Below, piece by piece: positions 17,385 to 25,324 of a stretch of 64,000 nucleotides of DNA; positions within the stretch are counted from its first letter, which is position 1; each line of letters opens with the position of its first letter. The position numbers were made by a program, and so were the translations under genes. This DNA comes from Streptomyces lunaelactis. GTDB lineage: Bacteria > Actinomycetota > Actinomycetes > Streptomycetales > Streptomycetaceae. Location of the stretch: the NCBI RefSeq assembly GCF_003054555.1, contig NZ_CP026304.1:4402001-4466000 (forward strand). The letters are read 5' to 3'. Below the pieces are notes generated by a model. The model was not told where the DNA came from, did not search any database, and saw only the letters and a list, made by a program, of their open reading frames with translations.

Positions 17385-18571
17385 CCCAACCCGTCGAAGG
17401 CAAGGTCGCCCGCACCGTCCAGCGCTTCACCTCCAGGGCCCTCGGCCCGTACCAGAGCGCCGTCGTCCGGATCGGCTTCGCCGCCACCTGGCTGCTCTTC
17501 CTCCTGCGTGAACTGCCCAACCGCCATGAGATGTACGGGCCCGACGGCCCGTGGAGCTGGGACATGGGGCGGCGGCTCATCTCGGGCAATGACGCCTTCA
17601 CCGCGCTCATGTGGTCGGACAACACTCTCTGGTTCGAGATCGTGTACGGCGCCGCCGTGCTGTCCAGCGTGCTGCTGATGCTCGGCTGGCGTACCCGCGC
17701 CATGTCCGTGATCTTCATGATCGGTGTGCTGTCGCTGCAGAATCGCTCCATCTTCATGGGTGACGGCGGCGACAACGTCATCCATCTGATGGCGATGTAT
17801 CTGGTCCTCACGCGCTGCGCTCAGGTCTGGTCGCTGGACGCACGGCGCGCGGCGCGTGCGAACGCTGTGCCGGGAGTGCCGCCGCGCGACCGGGTCGGCC
17901 CCGCGCTGTGGCTGGTGCTGGGATGCGGCCTGGTCATCGCCACGTTCCTGAACCAGACCGGCTGGCTCGTCCTGCTGGTTGTCTGGCTGCTGTGGGTCGC
18001 GCAGGGCCTCTGGTGGATGGTGAGCCGGTACGCCCCGAACAGCGAGCCGCGCACCCTGCTCGACGTTCTCGCCAACCTCACGCACAACGCCGCCCTCGTC
18101 GTGATCATGGCCGAGGTCTGTCTGATCTACGCGACCGCCGGCTGGTACAAGATCCAGGGCTCGCGCTGGCAGGACGGCACCGCGCTCTACTACCCGCTCA
18201 AGCTCGACTACTTCACGCCCTGGCCGGCCCTCTCCGACCTCCTCGCCTCGGGCGGGTTGATGGTGATGGTGCTGACCTACGGCACGGTCATCGTGCAGGT
18301 CGCCTTCCCCTTCACACTCTTCAACCGGCGGGTCAAGAACGTCCTGCTGGTGGCGATGATGCTGGAGCACGCGGGCATCGCCGTGCTGCTCGGCCTGCCC
18401 TTCTTCTCGCTCGCGATGATCGCCGCCGACGCGGTGTTCCTGCCGACCGCGTTCCTGGTCTGGCTCGGCGGGCGGGCCGTGCGGGGTCGGGACCGGGTGC
18501 GCTCGAAGGCGGACGTGGTGCCGGAGCAGCGGCGGGGCAGCCAGGATCAGCCCCGTACGCTCGTCGGGTGA
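17381..18571 (+). CDS. HTTM-domain membrane protein (vitamin K-dependent carboxylase-like)
   Basis: A 396-residue polytopic protein starting with GTG. It has the HTTM domain related to the membrane part of vitamin K-dependent gamma-carboxylase: about eight spans, the early motif VVRIGFAATWLLFLLREL and later MGDGGDNVIHLMAMYL and AGWYKIQGSRWQDGTALYYP. The enzyme half (C-terminal beta domain) of true carboxylases is absent. It is coupled by 4-base overlaps to DUF5819 upstream and to the SpoU methylase downstream (GTGA both times). The activity is unknown; the partner's outer domain could be its substrate or co-factor. Confidence 0.9.
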   Translation: MTQPVEGKVARTVQRFTSRALGPYQSAVVRIGFAATWLLFLLRELPNRHEMYGPDGPWSWDMGRRLISGNDAFTALMWSDNTLWFEIVYGAAVLSSVLLMLGWRTRAMSVIFMIGVLSLQNRSIFMGDGGDNVIHLMAMYLVLTRCAQVWSLDARRAARANAVPGVPPRDRVGPALWLVLGCGLVIATFLNQTGWLVLLVVWLLWVAQGLWWMVSRYAPNSEPRTLLDVLANLTHNAALVVIMAEVCLIYATAGWYKIQGSRWQDGTALYYPLKLDYFTPWPALSDLLASGGLMVMVLTYGTVIVQVAFPFTLFNRRVKNVLLVAMMLEHAGIAVLLGLPFFSLAMIAADAVFLPTAFLVWLGGRAVRGRDRVRSKADVVPEQRRGSQDQPRTLVG

Positions 18572-19224
18572 GCACCACCGAAGAATCGATTCAGTACGAC
18601 GACGGCTACGGCGCGGACAAGGTCGGCGTAGGGCCGCATCCGGGGCCATGGCCGCAGGACGAGCGGTACGACCCCGAGCTGCTCGCGGAAGGCGACCGGC
18701 GCAATGTCGTCGACCAGTACCGGTACTGGACGCGTGAGGCGATCGTCGCCGACCTGGACACACGGCGGCACGGATTCCATGTGGCCGTGGAGAACTGGGG
18801 CCACGACTTCAACATCGGTTCGGTGGTGCGCACCGCCAATGCCTTCCTGGCGAAGGAGATCCACATCGTGGGCCGACGGCGCTGGAACCGGCGCGGGGCC
18901 ATGGTCACCGACCGGTATCAGCATGTTCGGCACCACCCGGACACGGAGTCGCTGACTGCCTGGGCCGCGGCCGAGGATCTGCCGATCATCGGGATCGACA
19001 ATCTGCCGGGTGCGGTGCCGCTGGAGCGCACGGAGCTGCCGCGCCGGTGCGTGCTGCTCTTCGGGCAGGAGGGGCCCGGACTGACGGAGGAGGCGCGCAA
19101 GCACGCGACGATGGTGTGCTCGATCGCGCAGTTCGGCTCGACGCGCTCGATCAACGCGGGCGCGGCGGCGGCGATCGCGATGCACGCGTGGGTGCAGCGG
19201 TACGCGGAGATCCCCTCCCCGTAG
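18568..19224 (+). CDS. SpoU/TrmH-family RNA 2'-O-methyltransferase
   Basis: A 218-residue SPOUT methylase with the three family motifs: HDFNIGSVVRTANAF (about 73-87), LFGQEGPGL (about 165-173) and IAQFGSTRSINAGAAAAIAMH (about 185-205), which form the S-adenosylmethionine knot. The GTG start overlaps the HTTM stop. The target nucleotide (rRNA or tRNA) cannot be told from sequence. A strong hairpin follows. Confidence 0.93.
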   Translation: MSTTEESIQYDDGYGADKVGVGPHPGPWPQDERYDPELLAEGDRRNVVDQYRYWTREAIVADLDTRRHGFHVAVENWGHDFNIGSVVRTANAFLAKEIHIVGRRRWNRRGAMVTDRYQHVRHHPDTESLTAWAAAEDLPIIGIDNLPGAVPLERTELPRRCVLLFGQEGPGLTEEARKHATMVCSIAQFGSTRSINAGAAAAIAMHAWVQRYAEIPSP

Positions 19225-19256
19225 GGAAGGTGCGTCCCGCGGCCCGCGTAAATGAT

Positions 19257-19289
19257 GCCGTGGCCCCAAGTCACCCTCGGGGCCACGGC
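19257..19289. terminator. Bidirectional hairpin between the methylase gene and paaN
   Basis: An 11-bp perfect stem (GCCGTGGCCCC, arms 19257-19267 and 19279-19289) in the 78-bp gap between convergent genes. Confidence 0.8.
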
Positions 19290-19302
19290 GTTCAGCAAGT
19301 GA

Positions 19303-20979
19303 TCACGCCTGGCGGCGGACCTCCACCACCCGGAAGCGGTTCGAGACGAAAGCTCCGTCGCACAGCGCGGCGTTCGCCGCCGGGTTGCCGCCCGAGCCGT
19401 GGAAGTCGGAGAAGGCGGCCGTCTGGTTGACGTATACCCCGCCCGTCAGATTCAGGGAGAGCTGCGCCGACTCGTCCAGGCAGACGTCCTCGATCGCACG
19501 CTCCGTCTCCGCCGAGGTGGTGTACGCGCCGACTGTCATCGTGCCCTTGTCGCGGACCGTGCGCCGCAGCAGATCCAGCCCGTCGGCCGTCGAGTCCACC
19601 GCGACCGCGAACGAGACCGGGCCGAAGCACTCCGACAGATACGCCGGCTCTGCGTCGGTCCCTTCCCAGAGCTTGCGCGCGCCGTCGAGCTTGACGACGA
19701 CCGGTGTACGGACGACGGCGTCCGGGAAGTCGGGGTTGCCGATCTTCCTGGAGGGCAGGGCCACTTCGCCCAGTCCGGCGGCCGCGTCCAGGCGTGCCTT
19801 CACATCGGGGTTGACCAGCGCGCCCAGCAGGGCGTTCGCCCGGGCGTCGTCGCCGAGCAGGCCGCCCACCGAGGCCGCGATATCGGCGACCACCTCGTCG
19901 TACGACTTGGGTCCGGCGTCCGTCGTGATGCCGTCCCTCGGGATGAGGAGGTTCTGCGGCGTGGTGCACATCTGGCCGCTGTAGAGCGACAGCGAGAACG
20001 CCAGGTTGGACAGCATCCCCTTGTAGTTGTCGGTGGAGTCGACGACGACGGTGTTGACGCCGGCCTTCTCGGTGTAGACCTGCGCCTGGCGGGCGTTTTC
20101 CTCCAGCCAGTCGCCGAAGCCGGTGGATCCCGTGTAGTCGATGATCTTGATCTCGGGGCGTACCGCGAGGGTCTTGGCGATCCCCTCGCCCGGGCGCTCG
20201 GCGGCCAGACAGACCAGGTTCGGATCGAAGCCCGCCTCGGCGAGGACCTCGCGGGCGACACGCACCGTGAGAGCGAGCGGCAGCACCGCGCGGGGGTGCG
20301 GCTTGACCAGGACCGGGTTGCCGGTGGCCAGGGAGGCGAACATCCCCGGGTAGCCGTTCCACGTCGGGAAGGTGTTGCAGCCGATCAGCAGCGAGATACC
20401 GCGTCCCGCGGTGGTGAAGGTCTTCCGCAGCTGAAGGGGGTCGCGCTTGCCCTGCGGCTTGGACCAGTCCGCGGCCTCGGGCGTGCGGGTCTGCTCCGCA
20501 TAGGCGTACGCAACGGCCTCCAGGCCGCGGTCCTGGGCGTGCGGTCCGCCCGCCTGGAACGCCATCATGAAGGCCTGGCCGCTGGTGTGCATCACCGCGT
20601 GCGCGAACTCATGGGTGCGGGCGCTGATCCGGGACAGGATCTCCAGGCAGACCAGAGCCCTCGTCTCGGGGCCGGCCTCGCGCCAGGCGCCCATGCCCGC
20701 GCGCATCGCGGGCAGCAGGACATCCACATCCGGGTGCGGATACTCGATGCCGAGCTCCGGTCCGTACGGCGAGATTTCGCCGCCCGTCCAGCCGTCCGTG
20801 CCCGGCTGGTCCAGGTCGAAGCGGGAGCCGCGCAGGGTCTCGAACGCCGCGAGGCCGTCGGTCGGCGCGCTCTCGCCGTAGGCCTTGGGGTGCTCGGGGT
20901 GCGGGGACCAGTACGCGCGCGTGCGGATCGCTTCGAGGGCCTGGTCGAGCGTGGGCCGGTGGGTCTCGGTCAGCTGCAT
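19303..20979 (-). CDS. paaN: PaaN-type phenylacetate degradation aldehyde dehydrogenase
   Basis: A 558-residue aldehyde dehydrogenase fold protein. Visible are the NAD(P) region with FPTWNGYPGMFASLATGNP and Lys226 in VLVKPHP, TGST at 283-286, and catalytic Cys338 in SGQMCTTPQNLL. It has no C-terminal MaoC-type hydratase domain, so unlike the roughly 680-residue PaaZ it would only oxidise the ring-opened semialdehyde; the oxepin-CoA hydrolase must be elsewhere. It is divergent from the PaaH-type gene with the second palindromic operator between them. Confidence 0.94.
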   Translation of the reverse strand: MQLTETHRPTLDQALEAIRTRAYWSPHPEHPKAYGESAPTDGLAAFETLRGSRFDLDQPGTDGWTGGEISPYGPELGIEYPHPDVDVLLPAMRAGMGAWREAGPETRALVCLEILSRISARTHEFAHAVMHTSGQAFMMAFQAGGPHAQDRGLEAVAYAYAEQTRTPEAADWSKPQGKRDPLQLRKTFTTAGRGISLLIGCNTFPTWNGYPGMFASLATGNPVLVKPHPRAVLPLALTVRVAREVLAEAGFDPNLVCLAAERPGEGIAKTLAVRPEIKIIDYTGSTGFGDWLEENARQAQVYTEKAGVNTVVVDSTDNYKGMLSNLAFSLSLYSGQMCTTPQNLLIPRDGITTDAGPKSYDEVVADIAASVGGLLGDDARANALLGALVNPDVKARLDAAAGLGEVALPSRKIGNPDFPDAVVRTPVVVKLDGARKLWEGTDAEPAYLSECFGPVSFAVAVDSTADGLDLLRRTVRDKGTMTVGAYTTSAETERAIEDVCLDESAQLSLNLTGGVYVNQTAAFSDFHGSGGNPAANAALCDGAFVSNRFRVVEVRRQA

Positions 20980-21033
20980 GAAGGACCAACTCCTCGTCGA
21001 GCTGGGCAGGGGAGGAATGACAGAGTTAGAGTA

Positions 21034-21051
21034 ACCGAACGATCGGTCGGT
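21034..21051. promoter_or_regulatory. PaaR-type operator 2 (paaN / paaH divergent region)
   Basis: ACCGAACGATCGGTCGGT, 16/18 palindromic and identical to operator 1. It is centred between paaN (start 20979) and paaH (start 21103), so one bound repressor could silence both. Confidence 0.82.
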
Positions 21052-21071
21052 ACAAGGGGGCCTGTCAAACC

Positions 21072-21080
21072 TGTGGACAA
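21072..21080 (-). other. DnaA-box match next to PaaR operator 2
   Basis: TGTGGACAA, the exact complement of the Streptomyces DnaA box TTGTCCACA, within CCTGTGGACAA. It is 20 bases from operator 2. The same 11-mer recurs inverted at 24043-24033 near operator 3. Confidence 0.5.
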
Positions 21081-21102
21081 CTCATCGGGGAGGATCGCTC
21101 CC

Positions 21103-22620
21103 ATGACCGCCATCGATCAGAGACGTACCGTCGCCGTCGTCGGCACCGGCACCATGGGGCAGGGCATCGCCCAGATAGCCCTGGTCGCGGGCCACCTCGT
21201 ACGCCTCTACGACGCCGTGCCCGGACGGGCGGCGGAGGCCGCTGACGCCATCGGCGCGCGCCTCGACCGGCTGGTCGAGAAGGGCCGGCTGGACGCCGTC
21301 GAGCGCGACGCCGCCCGCGAGCGTCTGCACCCGGCCGCCGATCTTGCCGAGCTCACCGACGCGGCCCTCGTCATCGAGGCGATCCTTGAGCAACTCAGCG
21401 TCAAACAGGAGCTGTTCACAGCCCTGGAGGAGATCGTCGCTGACGACTGCCTGCTCGCGACCAACACCTCGTCCCTCTCCGTCACCGCCGTCGCGGGCGC
21501 CTTGAAGCACCCCGGCCGCTTCGTCGGGCTGCACTTCTTCAACCCGGCGCCCCTGCTCCCCCTCGTCGAGGTCGTCAGCGGCCACGCGACCGACGCGGCG
21601 ACAGCCACGCGCGCGTGGGCGACGGCGGCGGCCTGGGGCAAGACGCCGGTGCGCTGCACCGACACCCCCGGGTTCATCGTCAACCGCATCGCCCGGCCCT
21701 TCTACGCCGAAGCCTTCGCGGTCTACGAGGAGCGCGGCGCAGAACCGGCCACCATCGACGCGGTGCTGCGCGAGTGCGGCGGCTTCCGGATGGGGCCGTT
21801 CGAGCTGACCGACCTGATCGGACAGGACGTCAACGAGGCCGTGACGCGGTCGGTCTGGGAGTCCTTCTTCCAGAGCCCCAAGTTCACGCCGTCGCTCGCC
21901 CAGCGCCGCCTGGTCGAGTCGGGGCTGCACGGACGCAAGAGCGGGCGCGGCTGGTACCCGTACGAGGAAGGCGCGATACGCCCCGAGCCGCACACCGCGC
22001 CCGACACCGGGCCGCCGTCCCACATCACCGTCGAGGGCGACCTCGGGCCGGCCCGAGAGCTGCTCGCGATGATCCGCGAGGCGGGCATCACGGTCCGCGA
22101 GTCGGACGAGGACCAGGGCACCAGGATTCTGCTGCCCAGCGGCGGACAGCTGGTGCTCACCGACGGACAGACCTCGGCCGAGTTCCGCGATGTCGTCTAC
22201 TTCGACCTGGCGTTCGACTACCGGGCCGCGACCCGGATCGCGCTCTCCGCCTCCGAGGTCACCGAATGGGAGACGCTCAGGCAGTCGATCGGCCTCTTCC
22301 AGGCACTCGGCAAGAAGGTCAGCGTCATCGGCGACGTCCCCGGGATGATCGTGGCCCGTACGGTCGCGATGCTCGTGGATCTCGCCGCGGATGCCGTCGC
22401 CAAGGGGGTCGCCTCACCGGCGGACATCGACACGGCGATGCGGCTCGGCGTGAACTACCCGCTGGGGCCGGTCGAGTGGGGCCGCCGGCTCGGCCGCGCC
22501 TGGGCGCACGAGCTGCTGGACGAGCTCCACGCGCGCGTGCCCACCGGGCGCTACGCCGCTTCCCTGGCGCTCTACCGCGACTCGTACGTCCGCATGGACA
22601 AGGACGGGGCAGGCTCTTGA
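21103..22620 (+). CDS. paaH: 3-hydroxyacyl-CoA dehydrogenase, PaaH type
   Basis: A 505-residue NAD-dependent dehydrogenase with two 3HCDH C-terminal domains, the size class of PaaH. It oxidises 3-hydroxyadipyl-CoA to 3-oxoadipyl-CoA in phenylacetate breakdown. The nucleotide motif GTGTMG is at 14-19, ATNTSSLSVTAVA and GLHFFNPAPLLPLVEVV follow, and a second domain covers about 300-500 (VIGDVPGMIVARTVAMLVD). GGGGAGG precedes the ATG at 21103. Its stop overlaps the TetR start (TTGA). Assignment to paa rather than general beta-oxidation rests on context and length. Confidence 0.92.
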   Translation: MTAIDQRRTVAVVGTGTMGQGIAQIALVAGHLVRLYDAVPGRAAEAADAIGARLDRLVEKGRLDAVERDAARERLHPAADLAELTDAALVIEAILEQLSVKQELFTALEEIVADDCLLATNTSSLSVTAVAGALKHPGRFVGLHFFNPAPLLPLVEVVSGHATDAATATRAWATAAAWGKTPVRCTDTPGFIVNRIARPFYAEAFAVYEERGAEPATIDAVLRECGGFRMGPFELTDLIGQDVNEAVTRSVWESFFQSPKFTPSLAQRRLVESGLHGRKSGRGWYPYEEGAIRPEPHTAPDTGPPSHITVEGDLGPARELLAMIREAGITVRESDEDQGTRILLPSGGQLVLTDGQTSAEFRDVVYFDLAFDYRAATRIALSASEVTEWETLRQSIGLFQALGKKVSVIGDVPGMIVARTVAMLVDLAADAVAKGVASPADIDTAMRLGVNYPLGPVEWGRRLGRAWAHELLDELHARVPTGRYAASLALYRDSYVRMDKDGAGS

Positions 22621-23210
22621 CCACGCCCAAGCGGGACACGTACACACCCGAGACGCTGCTGACCGTAGCCGTCCGGATCTTCAACGAGCGCGGCTACGAC
22701 GGCACCTCCATGGAGCATCTCTCCAAGGCGGCCGGCATCTCCAAGTCCTCGATCTACCACCACGTCGCGGGCAAGGAGGAGCTGCTGCGCCGTGCCGTCA
22801 GCCGGGCGCTCGACTCCCTTTTCGCGATCCTGGAAGAGCCGGGGGCGGTACGGGGACGGGCCGTCGAGCGCGTCGAGTACGTGACCCGGCGCACCGTCGA
22901 GGTGCTGATGGCCGAGCTGCCCTATGTGACGCTGCTGCTGCGCGTACGGGGCAATACGACGACCGAGCGCTGGGCGATGGAGCGGCGCCGTGAGTTCGAT
23001 CAGCGGGTCTCGGACCTGCTGAAGGCGGCCGCGGCGGACGGCGATCTCCGCGCGGACATGGACATCCGGCTGGCGACCCGGCTGCTGTTCGGCATGGTGA
23101 ACTCCCTGGTCGAGTGGTACCGACCGCATCCGGGCAGCGGCTACGACGGCGACCAGGTCGCCGAGGCGGTCGTACGGCTGGCCTTCGACGGGCTGCGTAC
23201 GGACTCCTAG
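22617..23210 (+). CDS. paaR: TetR-family regulator, likely PaaR
   Basis: A 197-residue TetR-type repressor. The N-terminal helix-turn-helix (about 10-55) includes LLTVAVRIFNERGYDGTSM and AAGISKSSIYHHVAGKEELL. The rest is an all-helical ligand domain, plausibly for phenylacetyl-CoA as in known PaaR proteins. No ATG or GTG precedes the domain; the TTG at 22617, overlapping the paaH stop as TTGA, gives the full helix-turn-helix and is chosen. Coupling to paaH means it is induced with its target (autoregulation through operator 2). The TAG stop forms the first bases of a MITE-like element. Confidence 0.9.
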   Translation: MTTPKRDTYTPETLLTVAVRIFNERGYDGTSMEHLSKAAGISKSSIYHHVAGKEELLRRAVSRALDSLFAILEEPGAVRGRAVERVEYVTRRTVEVLMAELPYVTLLLRVRGNTTTERWAMERRREFDQRVSDLLKAAAADGDLRADMDIRLATRLLFGMVNSLVEWYRPHPGSGYDGDQVAEAVVRLAFDGLRTDS

Positions 23211-23374
23211 GCCCTGTCCGGGCGATCTTGTCGGGCCCTCGACGGCAGCTACGGCACCTCGCTGCGTTGTCGGAGTCGCCCAAGTACGTCCAGTACGAGA
23301 GCGATCCTCCGCCTTGCGATGCACCGCATCTGACGCCGCGGGCTGATCCTCGAAGATCGCCCGGACAGGGCCTA
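23208..23374. mobile_element. MITE-like element A (167 bp) with perfect 22-bp terminal inverted repeats
   Basis: The ends 23208-23229 and 23353-23374 are perfect inverted repeats (TAGGCCCTGTCCGGGC...). The outer TA on each side fits a 2-bp TA target duplication, as for IS427-group/IS5-family elements. It has no coding capacity. The core holds GCTGCGTTGTCGGAGTCGCC and TCCTCCGCCTTGC, shared with element B at 51189-51353. The paaR stop codon spans the target TA and the first base of the element; the reconstructed empty site would also read TAG. Confidence 0.8.
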
Positions 23375-23431
23375 GCCGGACAGGTCCTGGATCCCCCGGC
23401 GCCACTATGGGCGCCCGGAGCCGCCAGGGCC

Positions 23432-23974
23432 CTAGGGGAGCGGCTCCGCGTCCGGCGCCGGTCCGGCAATCTGCCCGGGGCCCGGATCGAGATCCGTCTC
23501 CTCGAAGACCAGCAGCGTGCGGGTGGACAGGACCTCCGGGATCGACTGGAGCCTGGTCAGCACGAGCTCGCGCAGCGTGCGGTTGTCCGGGGTGTGCACC
23601 AGCAGGAGTACGTCGAAGTCACCGCTGACCAGCGCGATGTGCACGGCACCCGGCAGGGCCCGCAGCTGCTCTCGCACCGTGCGCCAGGAGTTCTGCACGA
23701 TCTTGAGCGTGATGTAGGCGGAGGCGCCCTGGCCCGCCCGCTCGTGGTTCACGCGGGCGCTGAAGCCGCGGATCACTCCGTCGTCGATGAGCCGGTTGAT
23801 ACGGGCGTACGCGTTGGCGCGCGAGACATGGACCCGATCGGCCACCGAACGTATCGAGGCACGGCCGTCCGTCTGGAGCATGCGCAGGATGTCGCGGTCG
23901 ATCGCGTCCAGCGGGCGCGGCGGAGGGGCTTGCTCCATGCGGTCCCCGTCCTCGGCCATTTGTTCAGCTGCCAT
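23432..23974 (-). CDS. Lrp/AsnC-family regulator (BkdR-like)
   Basis: A 180-residue regulator. The start chosen is the ATG at 23974 with GGAGG upstream. An acidic/Pro-rich lead precedes the AsnC helix-turn-helix (LDAIDRDILRMLQTDGRAS, VHVSRANAYARINRLIDDGVI) and the RAM ligand domain with GDFDVLLLVHTPDN. Adjacency to and divergence from a BCKDH operon matches BkdR of Pseudomonas and related bacteria, which responds to branched-chain amino acids. The role here is inferred. Confidence 0.92.
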   Translation of the reverse strand: MAAEQMAEDGDRMEQAPPPRPLDAIDRDILRMLQTDGRASIRSVADRVHVSRANAYARINRLIDDGVIRGFSARVNHERAGQGASAYITLKIVQNSWRTVREQLRALPGAVHIALVSGDFDVLLLVHTPDNRTLRELVLTRLQSIPEVLSTRTLLVFEETDLDPGPGQIAGPAPDAEPLP

Positions 23975-24032
23975 GTCCCCCCGCCTCCCTAGCATGGACG
24001 ACCTGTCTCTATATCAAGCCGTGGAGAACCGT

Positions 24033-24041
24033 TTGTCCACA
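24033..24041 (+). other. DnaA-box match near PaaR operator 3
   Basis: TTGTCCACA, the exact Streptomyces DnaA-box consensus, in the gap between the Lrp gene and bkdA, 34 bases from operator 3. TTGTCC could alternatively serve as a -35 (24033-24038) with TGTAGC (24055-24060) as -10, 16 bp apart. Confidence 0.5.
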
Positions 24042-24075
24042 GGCTGAAGGTGCCTGTAGCCAAAATGCGCCAACG

Positions 24076-24093
24076 ACCGAACAATCGGTAGGT
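24076..24093. promoter_or_regulatory. PaaR-type operator 3 upstream of the first BCKDH cluster
   Basis: ACCGAACAATCGGTAGGT matches operators 1 and 2 at 16 of 18 positions and keeps both ACCGA and CGGT half-site cores. It lies 77 bases before the chosen bkdA start, between the Lrp gene and bkdA. Confidence 0.65.
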
Positions 24094-24169
24094 GAGGCGC
24101 ACCACACTCGTGCCGCCTCGCCACCTTCGTCCCCGCTTTCGTCGTCGCTCCCACGAGGAGGTGCTCGCG

Positions 24170-25324
24170 TTGAGAAAGAGCAGCATGACGGTCCAAGAGC
24201 TGCCCGGTGCCGCTTCCGCCTACCGGCCCACCCCGCCCCCGGCGTGGAAGCCCCGCACCGACCCCACACCGCTGCTCCCGGACCCGGAGCCGTATCGCGT
24301 GCTCGGTACGGAGGCCGCGGCAGGGACCGACCCCGAGCTGCTGCTGCGGCTGTACGCGGAGCTGGTGCGCGGCCGCAGGTACAACGTCCAGGCCACCGCC
24401 CTGACCAAGCAGGGCCGGCTCGCGGTCTACCCCTCGAGCACCGGGCAGGAGGCATGCGAGGTGGCCGCGGCGCTGGCGCTGGAGGAGCGGGACTGGCTCT
24501 TCCCCAGCTACCGCGACACCCTGGCGGCCGTGGCCCGGGGCCTGGACCCCGTACAGGCGCTGACGCTGCTGCGCGGCGACTGGCACACCGGGTACGACCC
24601 GCGTGAGCACCGCATAGCTCCCCTGTGCACCCCGCTCGCCACCCAGCTGCCGCACGCCGTGGGGCTGGCGCACGCCGCCCGCCTCAAGGGCGACGACGTC
24701 GTCGCGCTGGCCATGGTCGGCGACGGCGGCACCAGCGAGGGCGACTTCCACGAGGCGCTGAACTTCGCCGCGGTGTGGCGGGCCCCCGTCGTCTTCCTCG
24801 TCCAGAACAACGGCTTCGCGATCTCGGTGCCGCTGGCCAAGCAGACCGCCGCACCCTCGCTCGCCCACAAGGCCGTGGGGTACGGAATGCCGGGCCGGCT
24901 CGTCGACGGTAACGACGCGGCCGCGGTGCACGAAGTGCTCGGCGAGGCCGTGGCGCGGGCCAGGCGCGGTGGCGGTCCGACGCTGATCGAGGCAGTGACG
25001 TACCGCATCGACGCCCATACGAACGCCGATGACGCGACCCGCTACCGGGGCGAGGCCGAGGTCGAGACCTGGCGTGCGCACGACCCGATCCGGCTGCTGG
25101 AGCGTGAGTTGACCGAGCGGGGGCTGCTCGACGAGGACGGCATACGGGCGGCGGCCGACGCGGCCGAGACGATGGCCGCGGATCTGCGCGAGCGGATGAA
25201 CGCCGATGCGGTACTGGAACCGATGGACCTGTTCGAGCACGTCTACGCCGAGCAGACCAGCCAGCTGCGCGAGCAGGCGGCGCAGCTGCGGGCCGAGCTG
25301 GACGCGGAGGGAGAGGCGCGATGA
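24170..25324 (+). CDS. bkdA: Branched-chain keto acid dehydrogenase E1 alpha (cluster 1)
   Basis: TPP-dependent E1 alpha subunit that decarboxylates branched 2-keto acids to feed acyl-CoA starters and degradation. The start is set at TTG 24170 because GAGGAGG lies eight bases upstream (384 residues); the next ATG is 24185. The TPP signature GDGGTSEGDFHEALNFAAVWRA...NN is present. bkdB begins in its stop (ATGA). The symbol follows S. avermitilis bkdABC, whose subunit sizes and relative position match; this is from memory of the literature. Confidence 0.93.
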   Translation: MRKSSMTVQELPGAASAYRPTPPPAWKPRTDPTPLLPDPEPYRVLGTEAAAGTDPELLLRLYAELVRGRRYNVQATALTKQGRLAVYPSSTGQEACEVAAALALEERDWLFPSYRDTLAAVARGLDPVQALTLLRGDWHTGYDPREHRIAPLCTPLATQLPHAVGLAHAARLKGDDVVALAMVGDGGTSEGDFHEALNFAAVWRAPVVFLVQNNGFAISVPLAKQTAAPSLAHKAVGYGMPGRLVDGNDAAAVHEVLGEAVARARRGGGPTLIEAVTYRIDAHTNADDATRYRGEAEVETWRAHDPIRLLERELTERGLLDEDGIRAAADAAETMAADLRERMNADAVLEPMDLFEHVYAEQTSQLREQAAQLRAELDAEGEAR

